A stretch of DNA of 64,000 nt from Pedobacter boryungensis (lineage in GTDB: Bacteria; Bacteroidota; Bacteroidia; Sphingobacteriales; Sphingobacteriaceae). A program made the position numbers and the translations under genes. The stretch covers positions 744,001 through 808,000 of the forward strand of contig NZ_JABMKV010000001.1 of NCBI RefSeq assembly GCF_013204825.1, written 5' to 3'. The notes below the pieces were generated by a model, which had not been told where the DNA came from, did not search any database, and was given only the letters and a program-made list of their open reading frames with translations. Shown one piece after another: positions 35,801 to 44,058 of the stretch. Position 1 is the stretch's first letter; the number at the start of each line of letters is the position of its first letter.

Positions 35801-38440
35801 ATCGATCTTATGATCTTGACCTGTTAATAATAAGCCACTTAAACGATCTCCCTTTGGAGTTTTTATTCCTAAATAACTGGTATAAACATGATAAGGAATG
35901 CTAAAATTATCTATACTAAAATTACCACCTGGTTCAAAAACTTTAGTAGTAAAATTAGCACGTAAAACACCTGGAGCTGTGTTGTTTTCACTTAGATTTG
36001 TGTTGACTACTGCAGTTCCAGCAGCATTTAATGTACCTTCAAATATGGTTTTAAGTTGCGATTGAAATTGAACTGTTGGATTATCAAATGCATACTCCTC
36101 AAAACCTTTAAATTTAGTTTCAGTAGTATTCAAATTAACATCGACTTTTGCTTTTAAATTTTGCGCAGGAGTGCCAAATAACCATTTTGCTGATAGGGTA
36201 ATAGCAGATGATGCACCATTACCTAAATACGTTTTTCCGCCCAAATCAAAATTGATTTTTAGGCGATTTGGCATAATTGTTTCTACTTTAATAGTTTTAG
36301 AAAAAGATGCACCCCCAACTTTTACTTTTGCTAGCCAATTACCAGTCGGAGCAGTATTTTCTGTAGCCGTTTTAAATGTATAAAATCCATTTAAAGCTTG
36401 TGCACTTACCATCCGTTTTGCCAACTGGCCTTTTGGATTATAAAACTCGAAAGTAACTGGGTAGTTTTCTGGGAGTTTCTTCAATTTATCTTCTAAAATA
36501 AACGATAAATACACACTATCCCCAGGTCGCCAAACACCACGTTCCCCATAAATAAACCCTTTAATTCCATTTTGAACAACATCTCCACTTACATCAAAAC
36601 GACTTAATGGTAATGAATTCCCATCATCCAACTTTAGATATCCACGTTCATTTCCTTTTTTTGCAATTAACAAGAACGGTTTTCGTTTTAAATCGAAGTT
36701 AGCCAATCCATCACCATCGGTTTTCACAGTTGTTAATAATTGACGTTGGTAATCCAATAACTCTATACTTACACCACTTAAAGGTTTAGCTGTTAATAAA
36801 TCGGTAGCTACTATAAGCATACTGTTATCATTTCCTCTTTTGGCTACTAGGCCGATATTAGATGCTAATAAATTACGACTTGCCCAACGTTCATTTGTAT
36901 AATAAGAAGGCGTACAAGGATTATCTTTGTCACTCCATCTGTAATGATTTGGATAATAGCTATTGTACTGTTCCCAAAACTCATCATCCTCATCTATTTT
37001 GTCGCCATAACTATCATAATAATCTTCATCAGCACCATCATCAACTGTTTCGGTATTTTCTTTACACTCGTATACATTATAAGCTTGTCTAAACCCAATT
37101 GTAACGCGATACATAGCGCCAGGTTCAGTTCTAATCAATTTGTCAAGGTCTAAAGTAAATCGGGTTTTTTTGTGCAGATTAATGCTTTTGTCTTCATCTA
37201 ATCGAATTGTCTTTTGAACAACTGGTTTTGCAACTCTTCTTAACTCATTTCCTTCTTTGTAATTGTTTACCTGAAAAAATTGAGGAATATTGTTTTCATA
37301 AATTTTTATCACAGTAACATCAACAGCCTTTAAGTTAACTGCCTCAAAAGGTAAAACCAGTTTGCCAGAATTGGGCAAAATAGTACCAGAACCCGCAATT
37401 GTTACAGAAGGCAATTTGTCTTCGAAAATTATATTTGCTGATTTAACACTTTGTAATGCTTTTCCTTCAATATCAGTAATTGCAGCATTTACAGTTACCG
37501 CATAATTTCCTTGTAATGGGTCTGGGGCATAGACCTTGATCTGACTTGCATCTATTGTAAAACGAAGATCTTGCAAATTTCCTAAAGAAATCAGACCATT
37601 TAAATCTTGAGCAACATTTACAGGGGATGAGCATTGGATTAGCGCATAATCTTCAGCACTTTGAATCGCTTTAATATCAAGAACTTTAAAAACACCTTGT
37701 GCAGGAACTAATAATTTTTCTTCGCCTTTATTATAATCAGCATTTATGGCATTACCATTCCATTTTAAAAGCAGAGCTTCTTCCTTGTTTGTTTTTTTAA
37801 TGCTATCAATTACAAAAATAGATCGATGTTTTTCTGGATCATGAGTCCATTTTATATTCAGTTTTTGTGGGAAATCTAAGATTATTGACTTCTCAATATT
37901 GGATTGTTCTTCGAAATCTGCAGTATTAATTTCACCGCTTAATTTCATATAATTTAAAGAAGTATTGTTTTGAGAAACCAATCCATTTTGAACTAAATTT
38001 AACCCAGGTTTGATGACTTTAAAATCGAAATCAAATTCTTCTAATCCTTTTTCTGTAGCTGTAATGTTCGATAAATTTAATGTCGCATCATATTTTTGAT
38101 CGGGTTTTAGCTGCTCATCAGGTCTAAATTCAAGAGTTTGTGCATCTATCCAATACGTTTTACCTTTTATGTTAGGGGAGAAGTCAAGTAATTCTCTTTC
38201 ATCAGGCTTACCTAAATCAGTTAAACTCTTAACTGCACTTGCAAGATGAACTCGGATGAAACTTTTTTTGGAAATAGTACCTGAAGTATAAGATTCTATG
38301 TATTTAGCATAAGCCTGATTATCTTGTTTTTTTTTATTCTTAAAAAGAAATATAACAGAAAGACCTAAAATAATGGCTATAGCACTAAAGAGAATGAATT
38401 TCTTGTTTTTCGAAGAAATTGAAGTAGATGTGTTTTTCAT
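32858..38440 (-). CDS. Bacterial alpha-2-macroglobulin (YfhM-like, thioester-containing)
   Basis: Periplasmic protease-trapping protein of 1860 residues. The N-terminal membrane segment (about 13-30, ILFSAIAIILGLSVIFLF) has no lipobox Cys, so it is likely membrane-anchored by the helix, not lipidated as in E. coli YfhM. MG beta-sandwich domains follow, with an Asp/Tyr-rich stretch (TVDDGADEDYYDSYGDKIDE, about 466-485). The thioester motif is GCVEQ with Cys1411 and Gln1414, preceded by YPHGC. The C-terminal alpha/alpha toroid is seen in QTTEGGLSYWPGEGSSDEWG and LLDELIRYQKTKANNWAP. It is upstream of pbpC. Length is slightly above E. coli YfhM (1653). Confidence 0.93.
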   Translation of the reverse strand: MKNTSTSISSKNKKFILFSAIAIILGLSVIFLFKNKKKQDNQAYAKYIESYTSGTISKKSFIRVHLASAVKSLTDLGKPDERELLDFSPNIKGKTYWIDAQTLEFRPDEQLKPDQKYDATLNLSNITATEKGLEEFDFDFKVIKPGLNLVQNGLVSQNNTSLNYMKLSGEINTADFEEQSNIEKSIILDFPQKLNIKWTHDPEKHRSIFVIDSIKKTNKEEALLLKWNGNAINADYNKGEEKLLVPAQGVFKVLDIKAIQSAEDYALIQCSSPVNVAQDLNGLISLGNLQDLRFTIDASQIKVYAPDPLQGNYAVTVNAAITDIEGKALQSVKSANIIFEDKLPSVTIAGSGTILPNSGKLVLPFEAVNLKAVDVTVIKIYENNIPQFFQVNNYKEGNELRRVAKPVVQKTIRLDEDKSINLHKKTRFTLDLDKLIRTEPGAMYRVTIGFRQAYNVYECKENTETVDDGADEDYYDSYGDKIDEDDEFWEQYNSYYPNHYRWSDKDNPCTPSYYTNERWASRNLLASNIGLVAKRGNDNSMLIVATDLLTAKPLSGVSIELLDYQRQLLTTVKTDGDGLANFDLKRKPFLLIAKKGNERGYLKLDDGNSLPLSRFDVSGDVVQNGIKGFIYGERGVWRPGDSVYLSFILEDKLKKLPENYPVTFEFYNPKGQLAKRMVSAQALNGFYTFKTATENTAPTGNWLAKVKVGGASFSKTIKVETIMPNRLKINFDLGGKTYLGNGASSAITLSAKWLFGTPAQNLKAKVDVNLNTTETKFKGFEEYAFDNPTVQFQSQLKTIFEGTLNAAGTAVVNTNLSENNTAPGVLRANFTTKVFEPGGNFSIDNFSIPYHVYTSYLGIKTPKGDRLSGLLLTGQDHKIDVVNVNRDGRLLGGSKTVQVELYKVQWRWWWEQDNQDSYANFTQNQYNKLIKKETISLRNGKGSWSFRINEPEWGRYLILIRDENGGHTTGKSVYVDWPGWAQREQANNPTDASMLSFTANKEKFNVGEDITLTIPTGENGRALISIENGSRVLKTYWIDTKKGQTQFKFKAEKNMAPNVFANITLLQPHAQTLNDLPIRMYGAIPLTIEDPETILKPIIKMANTLKPEVESSITISEAKGKAMTYTIALVDEGLLDLTRYKTPDPHSIFYAREGLGVKTWDLFDQVLGAWGGNLERILSIGGDGSINKNLNPAKANRFKAVVKFMGPFSLAKGENKTHKFTLPQYIGSVRAMVIAGDSGAYGYAEKAVEVKKPLMVLATLPRVIGPGESFTLPVNIFATNANLKNVSVQLQSNNLLINGPKTQQLNFKQAGEQMTYFNVIAPNSVGVAKVKIIAQSGSEKTVYDVEMDIRNPNPYITNVVSATVQPKQTWKTNYAPIGMAGTNTGSVEVSSIPPIDLNKRLSYLIQYPHGCVEQTTSSIFPQLMLDKLTPLSTQKKTEVERNIKSGINRLKGFQTTEGGLSYWPGEGSSDEWGTNYAGHFLVEAQNAGYTLPVGLLDELIRYQKTKANNWAPNSTNFYGGDLSQAYRLYVLALAKKPEMAAMNRLRAFEYLSVSAKWRLAAAYQLAGQSAAANGLIRGLAQTVEPYTQLGGTYGSDLRDEAMIMETLTLMGQKSKAAQLLQTVAARLGQNTLYSTQTTAYSLLAIAKFCGQNSASNKLQYNYIVDGQKGNITSEQYLNSTALNFKNNTASITNTGKNVLFVRLILQGQPVAGQNNFLPNKPDVLEMNVGYKTLNGRILNPALLKQGTDFYAEVTIKNPGKMGYYEQMALTQIFPSGWEIINTRLYDNESALASAAYTYRDVRDDRVFTYFNIRENETLTYKVLLNASYLGKYYLSAVQCEAMYNNNISATQAGQWVQVVK

Positions 38441-38547
38441 AAAACTTTACATTGGTAAATGTTGTATGAAAAATAGCAAAAAAAGAAATGGAAACTAAAA
38501 AATAGTTATCAACTTATAGAGCTAAATGTTAGCAAGAACTGTACGGA

Positions 38548-38952
38548 TTACTTAATCATTACACCAGGCTTGTTCAGCACAGGAATTCGAATTAAATTGT
38601 TTTCAATTATACTCTCTGGAAGGAAAATAAATTTCTTATCATAGATTTCTTTTCCAATGTAGTAACTCAGCCAATATTCATTTGTTAAACCAAATACCGC
38701 TGGATCGATAGCTTCAACCCCTGCAAATGAATTTGCATTTAAATCACCAATAAAATGTCTTAATAATGAAGTTTTAACTTGTTTACCATCTTTTTCTCCA
38801 TAGCCTTTAGATGTAATTAAAACATTGGTTATGGGTTCATTTTTAAAGTTTACAACATACACAGTCCAACTTCCAACTTCTGGAGTTTCACTAACTAACG
38901 CTACTGCAATAGCCACATCTTCAACAATATTTTCCGGTAAATCTGCTTTCAT
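38548..38952 (-). CDS. Conserved protein of unknown function
   Basis: The 134-residue product is soluble, without signal peptide. It starts MKADLPENIVEDVAIAVALV and continues with a beta-rich middle (GSWTVYVVNFKNEPITNVLI) and the C-terminal segment VFGLTNEYWLSYYIGKEIYD. The strand-rich, single-domain look suggests a small beta-sandwich. I recognise it as a type common in Bacteroidota, but can give no function. It lies 107 bases upstream of the alpha-2-macroglobulin gene, same strand, and downstream of topA with a repeat between. Confidence 0.75.
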   Translation of the reverse strand: MKADLPENIVEDVAIAVALVSETPEVGSWTVYVVNFKNEPITNVLITSKGYGEKDGKQVKTSLLRHFIGDLNANSFAGVEAIDPAVFGLTNEYWLSYYIGKEIYDKKFIFLPESIIENNLIRIPVLNKPGVMIK

Positions 38953-38963
38953 ACCCCATGTTT

Positions 38964-39032
38964 GTCATTTCGAGGAACGAGGAATCTCTTTGTGAATTTA
39001 ATCATAGAGATTTTTCAATCGTTCTTAATGAC
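38964..39032. repeat. Imperfect inverted repeat with GTCATT/AATGAC ends
   Basis: Left arm gtcatttcgaggaacgagga (38,964-38,983) continuing aatctcttt; right arm agagatttttcaatcgttct then taatgac ending at 39,032. The arms are imperfect reverse complements around a short A+T-rich loop. The left arm is closely related to the tandem units at 52,064-52,168. Confidence 0.6.
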
Positions 39033-39103
39033 AACTTACTCTTTGTTTCTATTATAGTTAAGAATTCAAAATTGAAAACTTGCAACTATAAACTGTTAAC
39101 TAG

Positions 39104-41650
39104 TTATTTCTTCTTAGCTACTGCTTTTTTCTTTGCCGGTGCTTTTTTCTTAGCGTCAAAAGCTTTCGGGACTTGCTCAACAATCAGCTTTTTAACATCT
39201 TCTAAAGATATTTCAGCTAATTCATCCGCCGTATATTTTGCTTTGGTTTTAGGGTTATTTCTCAATTTCAGCATTTCCTTACCGAAACGGATAAAAGGTC
39301 CCCAACGACCATTTTCTATTGCAATTTTTTCAGTTTCCCATTGCTGGATATAGCGATTGTTTTCTTTTTCTATCTTCTTTTCAATCAATTCCTTGATATC
39401 ATTAGCAGATAAGGAATCAAAATTGTAAGCTTTAGGAACATTGATGAATAAACTATTCCATTTAATAAAAGGACCAAAACGACCAATTCCTTTTGTTACT
39501 GGTAAACTTTCATATTCTGCTACTGGAGCATCAGCTGTAACTTTTTCGCCAATAATTTCTAATGCTCTAGCTTGATCAACAGTTAATGGATCTTCATTTT
39601 TAGGAATCGATATAAATGCATCCCCCCATTTTACATAAGGGCCAAAACGACCAACTCCAACTGACACTTCTTTACCTTCATAATCTTCTAATTGAAAAGG
39701 TAATTTAAATTGATCTAATGCTTCTTCTAGCGTAACTGTTCCTACGGATTGTGATTTGCCTAAACTTGCATAACGAGGTTTATCTTCCTCATCATCAGAT
39801 AATTCTCCTATTTGAACTAAAGGGCCATAACGCCCAACCTTAGCATATACATTTTTACCAGTGGTTGGATCTACACCTAATAAGCGTTCGCCATTTGCAC
39901 GATCTGCATTTTCTAGGGTATTTTCTACTTCACTGTGAAAAGGCGTATAAAAAGAATGAAGCATTTTAGTCCATTCTTGTAAACCTTGGGCAATCTCATC
40001 GAATTGCTTTTCTACTTTAGCAGTAAAATTAAAATCTACAATTCCTTTAAAATGTTCAACTAAAAAATCGTTTACCACTTCGCCAATATCGGTAGGGAAG
40101 AGTTTAGCTTTTTCGGCTCCCGTTATTTCAGATTTAGTTACTTTACTAATGTTTCCATTAGCTAGCACCATACTCATAAAGTCTCTTTTTTTACCATCTC
40201 TATCTTCCTTAACCACATAACCACGATTTTGAACTGTCGAAATTGTTGGTGCATAAGTAGATGGCCGTCCAATACCAAGTTCTTCTAATTTCTTAACTAA
40301 ACTTGCCTCAGTATATCTTGCAGGTGGACGAGAAAAACGTTCAGTTGCTGCTAATTCTTTTAAAATTAATGATTGACCTTTTGCTAATGGTGGTAATAAG
40401 TTGTTGTCTTCATTTTCATCCTCCTCATCATCCGTAGATTCCAGATAAACTTTCAAAAAACCATCAAATTTCAACACTTCACCTTCAGCTAATAGCTCTT
40501 CTTTTCTGGTAGATATATTAATGTTGACATTTGTTTTTTCAAAAATAGCTTCACTCATTTGCGATGCGATGGCACGTTTCCAAATTAAATCATATAAACG
40601 TTTTTCGGAATTATCTCCATCCACACTGTGTTGATTAAAATACGTAGGACGGATAGCTTCATGGGCTTCTTGTGCGCCTGCAGATTTAGTTTTATAAAGC
40701 CTAGGTTGGTGATATTTTTCTCCCCAAGCTGATTTAATTTCAGCCGATGCAGCATCAATTGCTGTTTGAGATAAATTTACCGAATCTGTTCTCATGTAAG
40801 TGATTTTACCACTTTCATATAGTTTTTGAGCTATTTGCATTGTTCTCGCAACCGAAAAACCAAGCTTACGTGATGCTTCTTGTTGTAAGGTAGATGTAGT
40901 AAATGGTGCTGCAGGATTTCTCTTTGCAGGTTTAACTTCTAAGCTACTTACTTCAAAATTTGCATTGATACAATCTTGCAAGAATTTTTCTGCGTCTGCC
41001 GCTTTTTCAAAACGTGGAGGCAATTCTGCTTTAACAAGTTCTTTACCTTTTCCGGTTGTAAACTGTGCTGTAATTTTAAAAGCAGCAGTAGCATTAAATT
41101 TATTTACCTCACGTTCGCGATCAACAATTAATCGCACAGCTACAGATTGTACACGGCCAGCTGATAGAGAAGGTTTTACTTTTTTCCACAAGACAGGAGA
41201 AAGTTCAAAACCCACTAATCTATCTAAAACCCGACGGGCTTGTTGAGCGAATACTAAATTATAATCGATTGTACGAGGTGTTTCAATTGCCTTTAAAATG
41301 GCAGGTTTAGTAATTTCATGAAAAACAATGCGTTTTGTATTGTTTTCTTTTAAACCCAAGGTTTCGTATAAATGCCAAGAAATGGCTTCTCCCTCACGGT
41401 CTTCATCGGATGCTAGCCATACCATTTCGGCTTCTTTTGCTAGCTTCTTTAATTCTGAAACAACTTGTTTTTTATCGGCAGGAACTTCATAAGTTTGGGA
41501 AAAGTTATTTTCAGTATCAATTCCCATATCTCCTTTTACTAAATCACGGATATGACCATAACTAGACTTAACCAAGAAATCTTTTCCTAAATAACCTTCT
41601 ATGGTTTTAGCTTTTGCAGGTGATTCGACTATTAGTAAATTTTTTGCCAT
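39104..41650 (-). CDS. topA: DNA topoisomerase I
   Basis: Type IA topoisomerase of 848 residues that relaxes negative supercoils. The TOPRIM domain has LLIVESPAKAKTIEGYLGKD and ASDEDREGEAI, and the active-site Tyr is in ITYMRTDSVNLS. After the core there are four C-terminal repeats (GRYGPLVQIG, GRFGPYVKWG, GRFGPFIKWN, GRWGPFIRFG) in place of Cys4 zinc ribbons, followed by a Lys/Ala tail (KKKAPAKKKAVAKKK) that probably binds DNA. This tail form is common in Bacteroidota. The start MAKNLLIVES is unambiguous. A second type IA enzyme, topB, is at 50.2 kb. Confidence 0.96.
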   Translation of the reverse strand: MAKNLLIVESPAKAKTIEGYLGKDFLVKSSYGHIRDLVKGDMGIDTENNFSQTYEVPADKKQVVSELKKLAKEAEMVWLASDEDREGEAISWHLYETLGLKENNTKRIVFHEITKPAILKAIETPRTIDYNLVFAQQARRVLDRLVGFELSPVLWKKVKPSLSAGRVQSVAVRLIVDREREVNKFNATAAFKITAQFTTGKGKELVKAELPPRFEKAADAEKFLQDCINANFEVSSLEVKPAKRNPAAPFTTSTLQQEASRKLGFSVARTMQIAQKLYESGKITYMRTDSVNLSQTAIDAASAEIKSAWGEKYHQPRLYKTKSAGAQEAHEAIRPTYFNQHSVDGDNSEKRLYDLIWKRAIASQMSEAIFEKTNVNINISTRKEELLAEGEVLKFDGFLKVYLESTDDEEDENEDNNLLPPLAKGQSLILKELAATERFSRPPARYTEASLVKKLEELGIGRPSTYAPTISTVQNRGYVVKEDRDGKKRDFMSMVLANGNISKVTKSEITGAEKAKLFPTDIGEVVNDFLVEHFKGIVDFNFTAKVEKQFDEIAQGLQEWTKMLHSFYTPFHSEVENTLENADRANGERLLGVDPTTGKNVYAKVGRYGPLVQIGELSDDEEDKPRYASLGKSQSVGTVTLEEALDQFKLPFQLEDYEGKEVSVGVGRFGPYVKWGDAFISIPKNEDPLTVDQARALEIIGEKVTADAPVAEYESLPVTKGIGRFGPFIKWNSLFINVPKAYNFDSLSANDIKELIEKKIEKENNRYIQQWETEKIAIENGRWGPFIRFGKEMLKLRNNPKTKAKYTADELAEISLEDVKKLIVEQVPKAFDAKKKAPAKKKAVAKKK

Positions 41651-41883
41651 TCAGAACGTTTTTCTGCAAATAAAACTATAAATAAGTCTAAAATCAAAAT
41701 TGGTTTTGCTTTTATTTTTAAATTTATATTTAAATCTGTTAGCTAAATAGCTCTTATACATCGCTTAACAGTATTCAAATCGCTTTTAACTATTTTTTCA
41801 AAAAATCAATTTATTTACGCTATTATTATTTTATCAATCCAATTTCTAACTATCTTCGTTAGTATATTCTAAAAATTAACATT

Positions 41884-42402
41884 ATGATCAACACCTTATT
41901 AATACTACTAAGTTTATGGACTGCACCTACGCCTCCAAAAACTGTTTATGATTTTTCTTTTAAAAGCATTGATGGCAAAACTGTAAAGCTTTCTAAATTT
42001 AAAGGAAAGAAGATTTTAATTGTAAATACTGCTTCGAAATGCGGGTATACTCCACAATATGAAGATTTAGAAAAGCTACATAAAAAATATGGTAAAGATG
42101 TAGTTTTGATTGGCTTTCCTGAAGGCAATTTTGGCGGTCAAGAATTAGGCACAAATGCTGAAATTAAAGAGTTTTGTACTGGTAAATACAACGTTAGTTT
42201 TCTGTTAGCCGAAAAAAGTAGCGTTAAAGGAGATGATATCACACCACTATTTAAATTTTTAACCACACAGGATAATCCAGATTTTAAAGGTGATATAAAA
42301 TGGAATTTTGAAAAGTTCTTAATTAACGAAAAAGGAGAGTTGGTACATCGTTATCGCTCTGCTGTAAAACCACTAGATCCCACTATTATTAATAACCTGT
42401 AG
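41884..42402 (+). CDS. Glutathione peroxidase-family thiol peroxidase, exported
   Basis: The 172-residue product reduces hydroperoxides with a catalytic Cys in NTASKCGYTPQYEDLEKLH. The WNF motif is present (WNFEKFLINEKG). The usual FPCNQFGGQEP is FPEGNFGGQELG, so the second (resolving) Cys of plant and bacterial GPx is missing and the tetrad Gln is Asn. N-terminal residues 1-14 (MINTLLILLSLWTA) are hydrophobic and look like a short signal, so it may act outside the cytoplasm. A terminator follows the stop. The true reductant is unknown and may be thioredoxin-like. Confidence 0.9.
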   Translation: MINTLLILLSLWTAPTPPKTVYDFSFKSIDGKTVKLSKFKGKKILIVNTASKCGYTPQYEDLEKLHKKYGKDVVLIGFPEGNFGGQELGTNAEIKEFCTGKYNVSFLLAEKSSVKGDDITPLFKFLTTQDNPDFKGDIKWNFEKFLINEKGELVHRYRSAVKPLDPTIINNL

Positions 42403-42420
42403 TTTTTATAGGTTTAAATA

Positions 42421-42452
42421 AATCCCAAAGCATAATCGTTTTGGGATTTTTT
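42421..42452 (+). terminator. Rho-independent terminator after the peroxidase gene
   Basis: AATCCCAAA (42,421-42,429) pairs with TTTGGGATT (42,440-42,448), followed by a T-run to 42,452. It ends only 15 bases before the ATG of the next gene, so that gene either starts transcription within it or depends on read-through. Confidence 0.8.
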
Positions 42453-42466
42453 GTTTAGTATTGAAA

Positions 42467-43240
42467 ATGAACTATTCTCCATATTTAATCCTTGCTTTCG
42501 TTTTAATTATTTCATTGTACTTCATCTTTCGAAAAAAGAAGGTTACCATACATCCATTAAGCAAAGCTGATAAATTACTACTAAATAATAATGTAGATTT
42601 CTACATCAACCTTGATGACGCTAAAAAAATCGAATTTGAACAAAAAATAGTTCAGTTTTTAGCAGTAATTAAAATAGAAGGGGTGGGTTTAGAAATAACT
42701 CAATTAGATAGATTGCTAGTTGCCGCAAGCGCTATAATTCCAATTTTTGGTTTTGCTGATTGGGAATATAAAAATCTTACCAATGTTGTTTTATATCCTG
42801 ATACTTTTAATAAAGATTTTCAATTTGAAGGTGGTGAGCGCAATATAATGGGGATGGTTGGGAGTGGTTTTATGAATGGACAAATGGTTTTATCTCAATC
42901 TGCATTAAGACATGGTTTTTCAAAAAGTGCTGGCAAAGAGAATACAGGAATTCATGAATTTGTGCATTTATTAGATAAATCAGACGGCGCAACAGATGGA
43001 GTGCCAGAAAATTTGATGACACATGAATATACCTTGCCTTGGATAAAAATGATGCACGAAGAAATGGAAAGGATAGAAGATGATAAATCTGATATTAATC
43101 CTTATGCAATTACAAATCAAGCTGAATTTTTTGCGGTAGTTTCAGAATATTTTTTCGAACAACCAGAAATTTTAAAGGATAAACACCCAGATTTATACCA
43201 CATCCTAAGTAGAATTTTTGGACAAAAACTTGCGCAATAA
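42467..43240 (+). CDS. MtfA-like zinc metallopeptidase (family M90), membrane-anchored
   Basis: The product has 257 residues from the ATG at 42,467 (MNYSPYLILAF); a TTG six bases upstream is in frame but less likely. An N-terminal membrane helix (about 5-22) ends in RKKKVTIHP. The zinc motif HEFVHLLD (HExxH) is present with the downstream family segment TNQAEFFAVVSEYFFEQPE, whose Glu is the likely third ligand. E. coli MtfA is a cytosolic peptidase that binds the Mlc repressor. Here the anchor and absence of a PTS suggest another target. Confidence 0.9.
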   Translation: MNYSPYLILAFVLIISLYFIFRKKKVTIHPLSKADKLLLNNNVDFYINLDDAKKIEFEQKIVQFLAVIKIEGVGLEITQLDRLLVAASAIIPIFGFADWEYKNLTNVVLYPDTFNKDFQFEGGERNIMGMVGSGFMNGQMVLSQSALRHGFSKSAGKENTGIHEFVHLLDKSDGATDGVPENLMTHEYTLPWIKMMHEEMERIEDDKSDINPYAITNQAEFFAVVSEYFFEQPEILKDKHPDLYHILSRIFGQKLAQ

Positions 43241-43305
43241 TATTACAATATAGCTTTGAAATCATTACAAAAGCAAGTTATCTTAGCGTAGTCAAAATAA
43301 GCTAT

Positions 43306-44058
43306 ATGGTTACAAAAAACAAGATCTACTTTCTTGCTGCTTCTTTATTATTTCTAGGCTCTTGTACAGCTAAATATGCAGTTGTAAAATCTAATAGAGA
43401 AGAATATAAAATTAGCAATGATGTTCAGGTAGATAGTACAATCATTAAAACATATATGCCTTATAAAGTTAAGGTAGATGCAGAAATGAATACTGTAATT
43501 GGATATTCTGATGTTGTTTTAACAAAGAGTTCTACGGTTCCAGAATCCGTATTAGGTAACTTCTTTGCAGATGCTGTTTTCCATCAAGCTAAGAAGATGG
43601 AGCCAGCAATCGATTTCGTTTTTCCAACTACAAAAGGAGGTTTACGTAATGATATTGCAAAAGGACCAATAAACGTTTCCAATATATTTGAATTAATGCC
43701 CTTTGAAAACCAATTGGTATTATTCAATCTAAAGGGAGAAGATGTATTGAAAGTGGTCAATTATATAGCAATTTCTAATGGGCAACCAGTAAGTGGATTA
43801 AAATTTAATATCAAAGAAAAATCACCTGAACAAATTATAATTAATGGAAAACCATTTGATGTAACTAAGAATTATTGGGTGTTAACATCAGATTATATTG
43901 CTAGTGGTGGTGATGACGCAGTAGGTTTTGCAACACCAATTTCTAGAAAAAATATAGGGCTTTTAGTTCGTGATGCACTATTGAGAGAAGTTAAACAAGT
44001 TCAAGCTGAGGGAAAGAGCATAAACGCAAAATTAGATGGAAGAATTACTAAAAATTAA
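43306..44058 (+). CDS. 5'-nucleotidase C-terminal-domain lipoprotein
   Basis: The 250-residue product has a lipoprotein signal (LAASLLFLGSC, lipid on Cys about residue 20) and a single 5'-nucleotidase C-terminal (substrate-binding) domain. That domain shows SSTVPESVLGNFFADAVFHQ, FVFPTTKGGLRNDI, NIFELMPFENQLVLFNLKG and TSDYIASGGDD. It has no metallophosphatase domain; that is encoded by the next gene, which overlaps by 23 bases. The two together make up the parts of UshA, but in inverted gene order and with different export routes. Confidence 0.92.
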   Translation: MVTKNKIYFLAASLLFLGSCTAKYAVVKSNREEYKISNDVQVDSTIIKTYMPYKVKVDAEMNTVIGYSDVVLTKSSTVPESVLGNFFADAVFHQAKKMEPAIDFVFPTTKGGLRNDIAKGPINVSNIFELMPFENQLVLFNLKGEDVLKVVNYIAISNGQPVSGLKFNIKEKSPEQIIINGKPFDVTKNYWVLTSDYIASGGDDAVGFATPISRKNIGLLVRDALLREVKQVQAEGKSINAKLDGRITKN

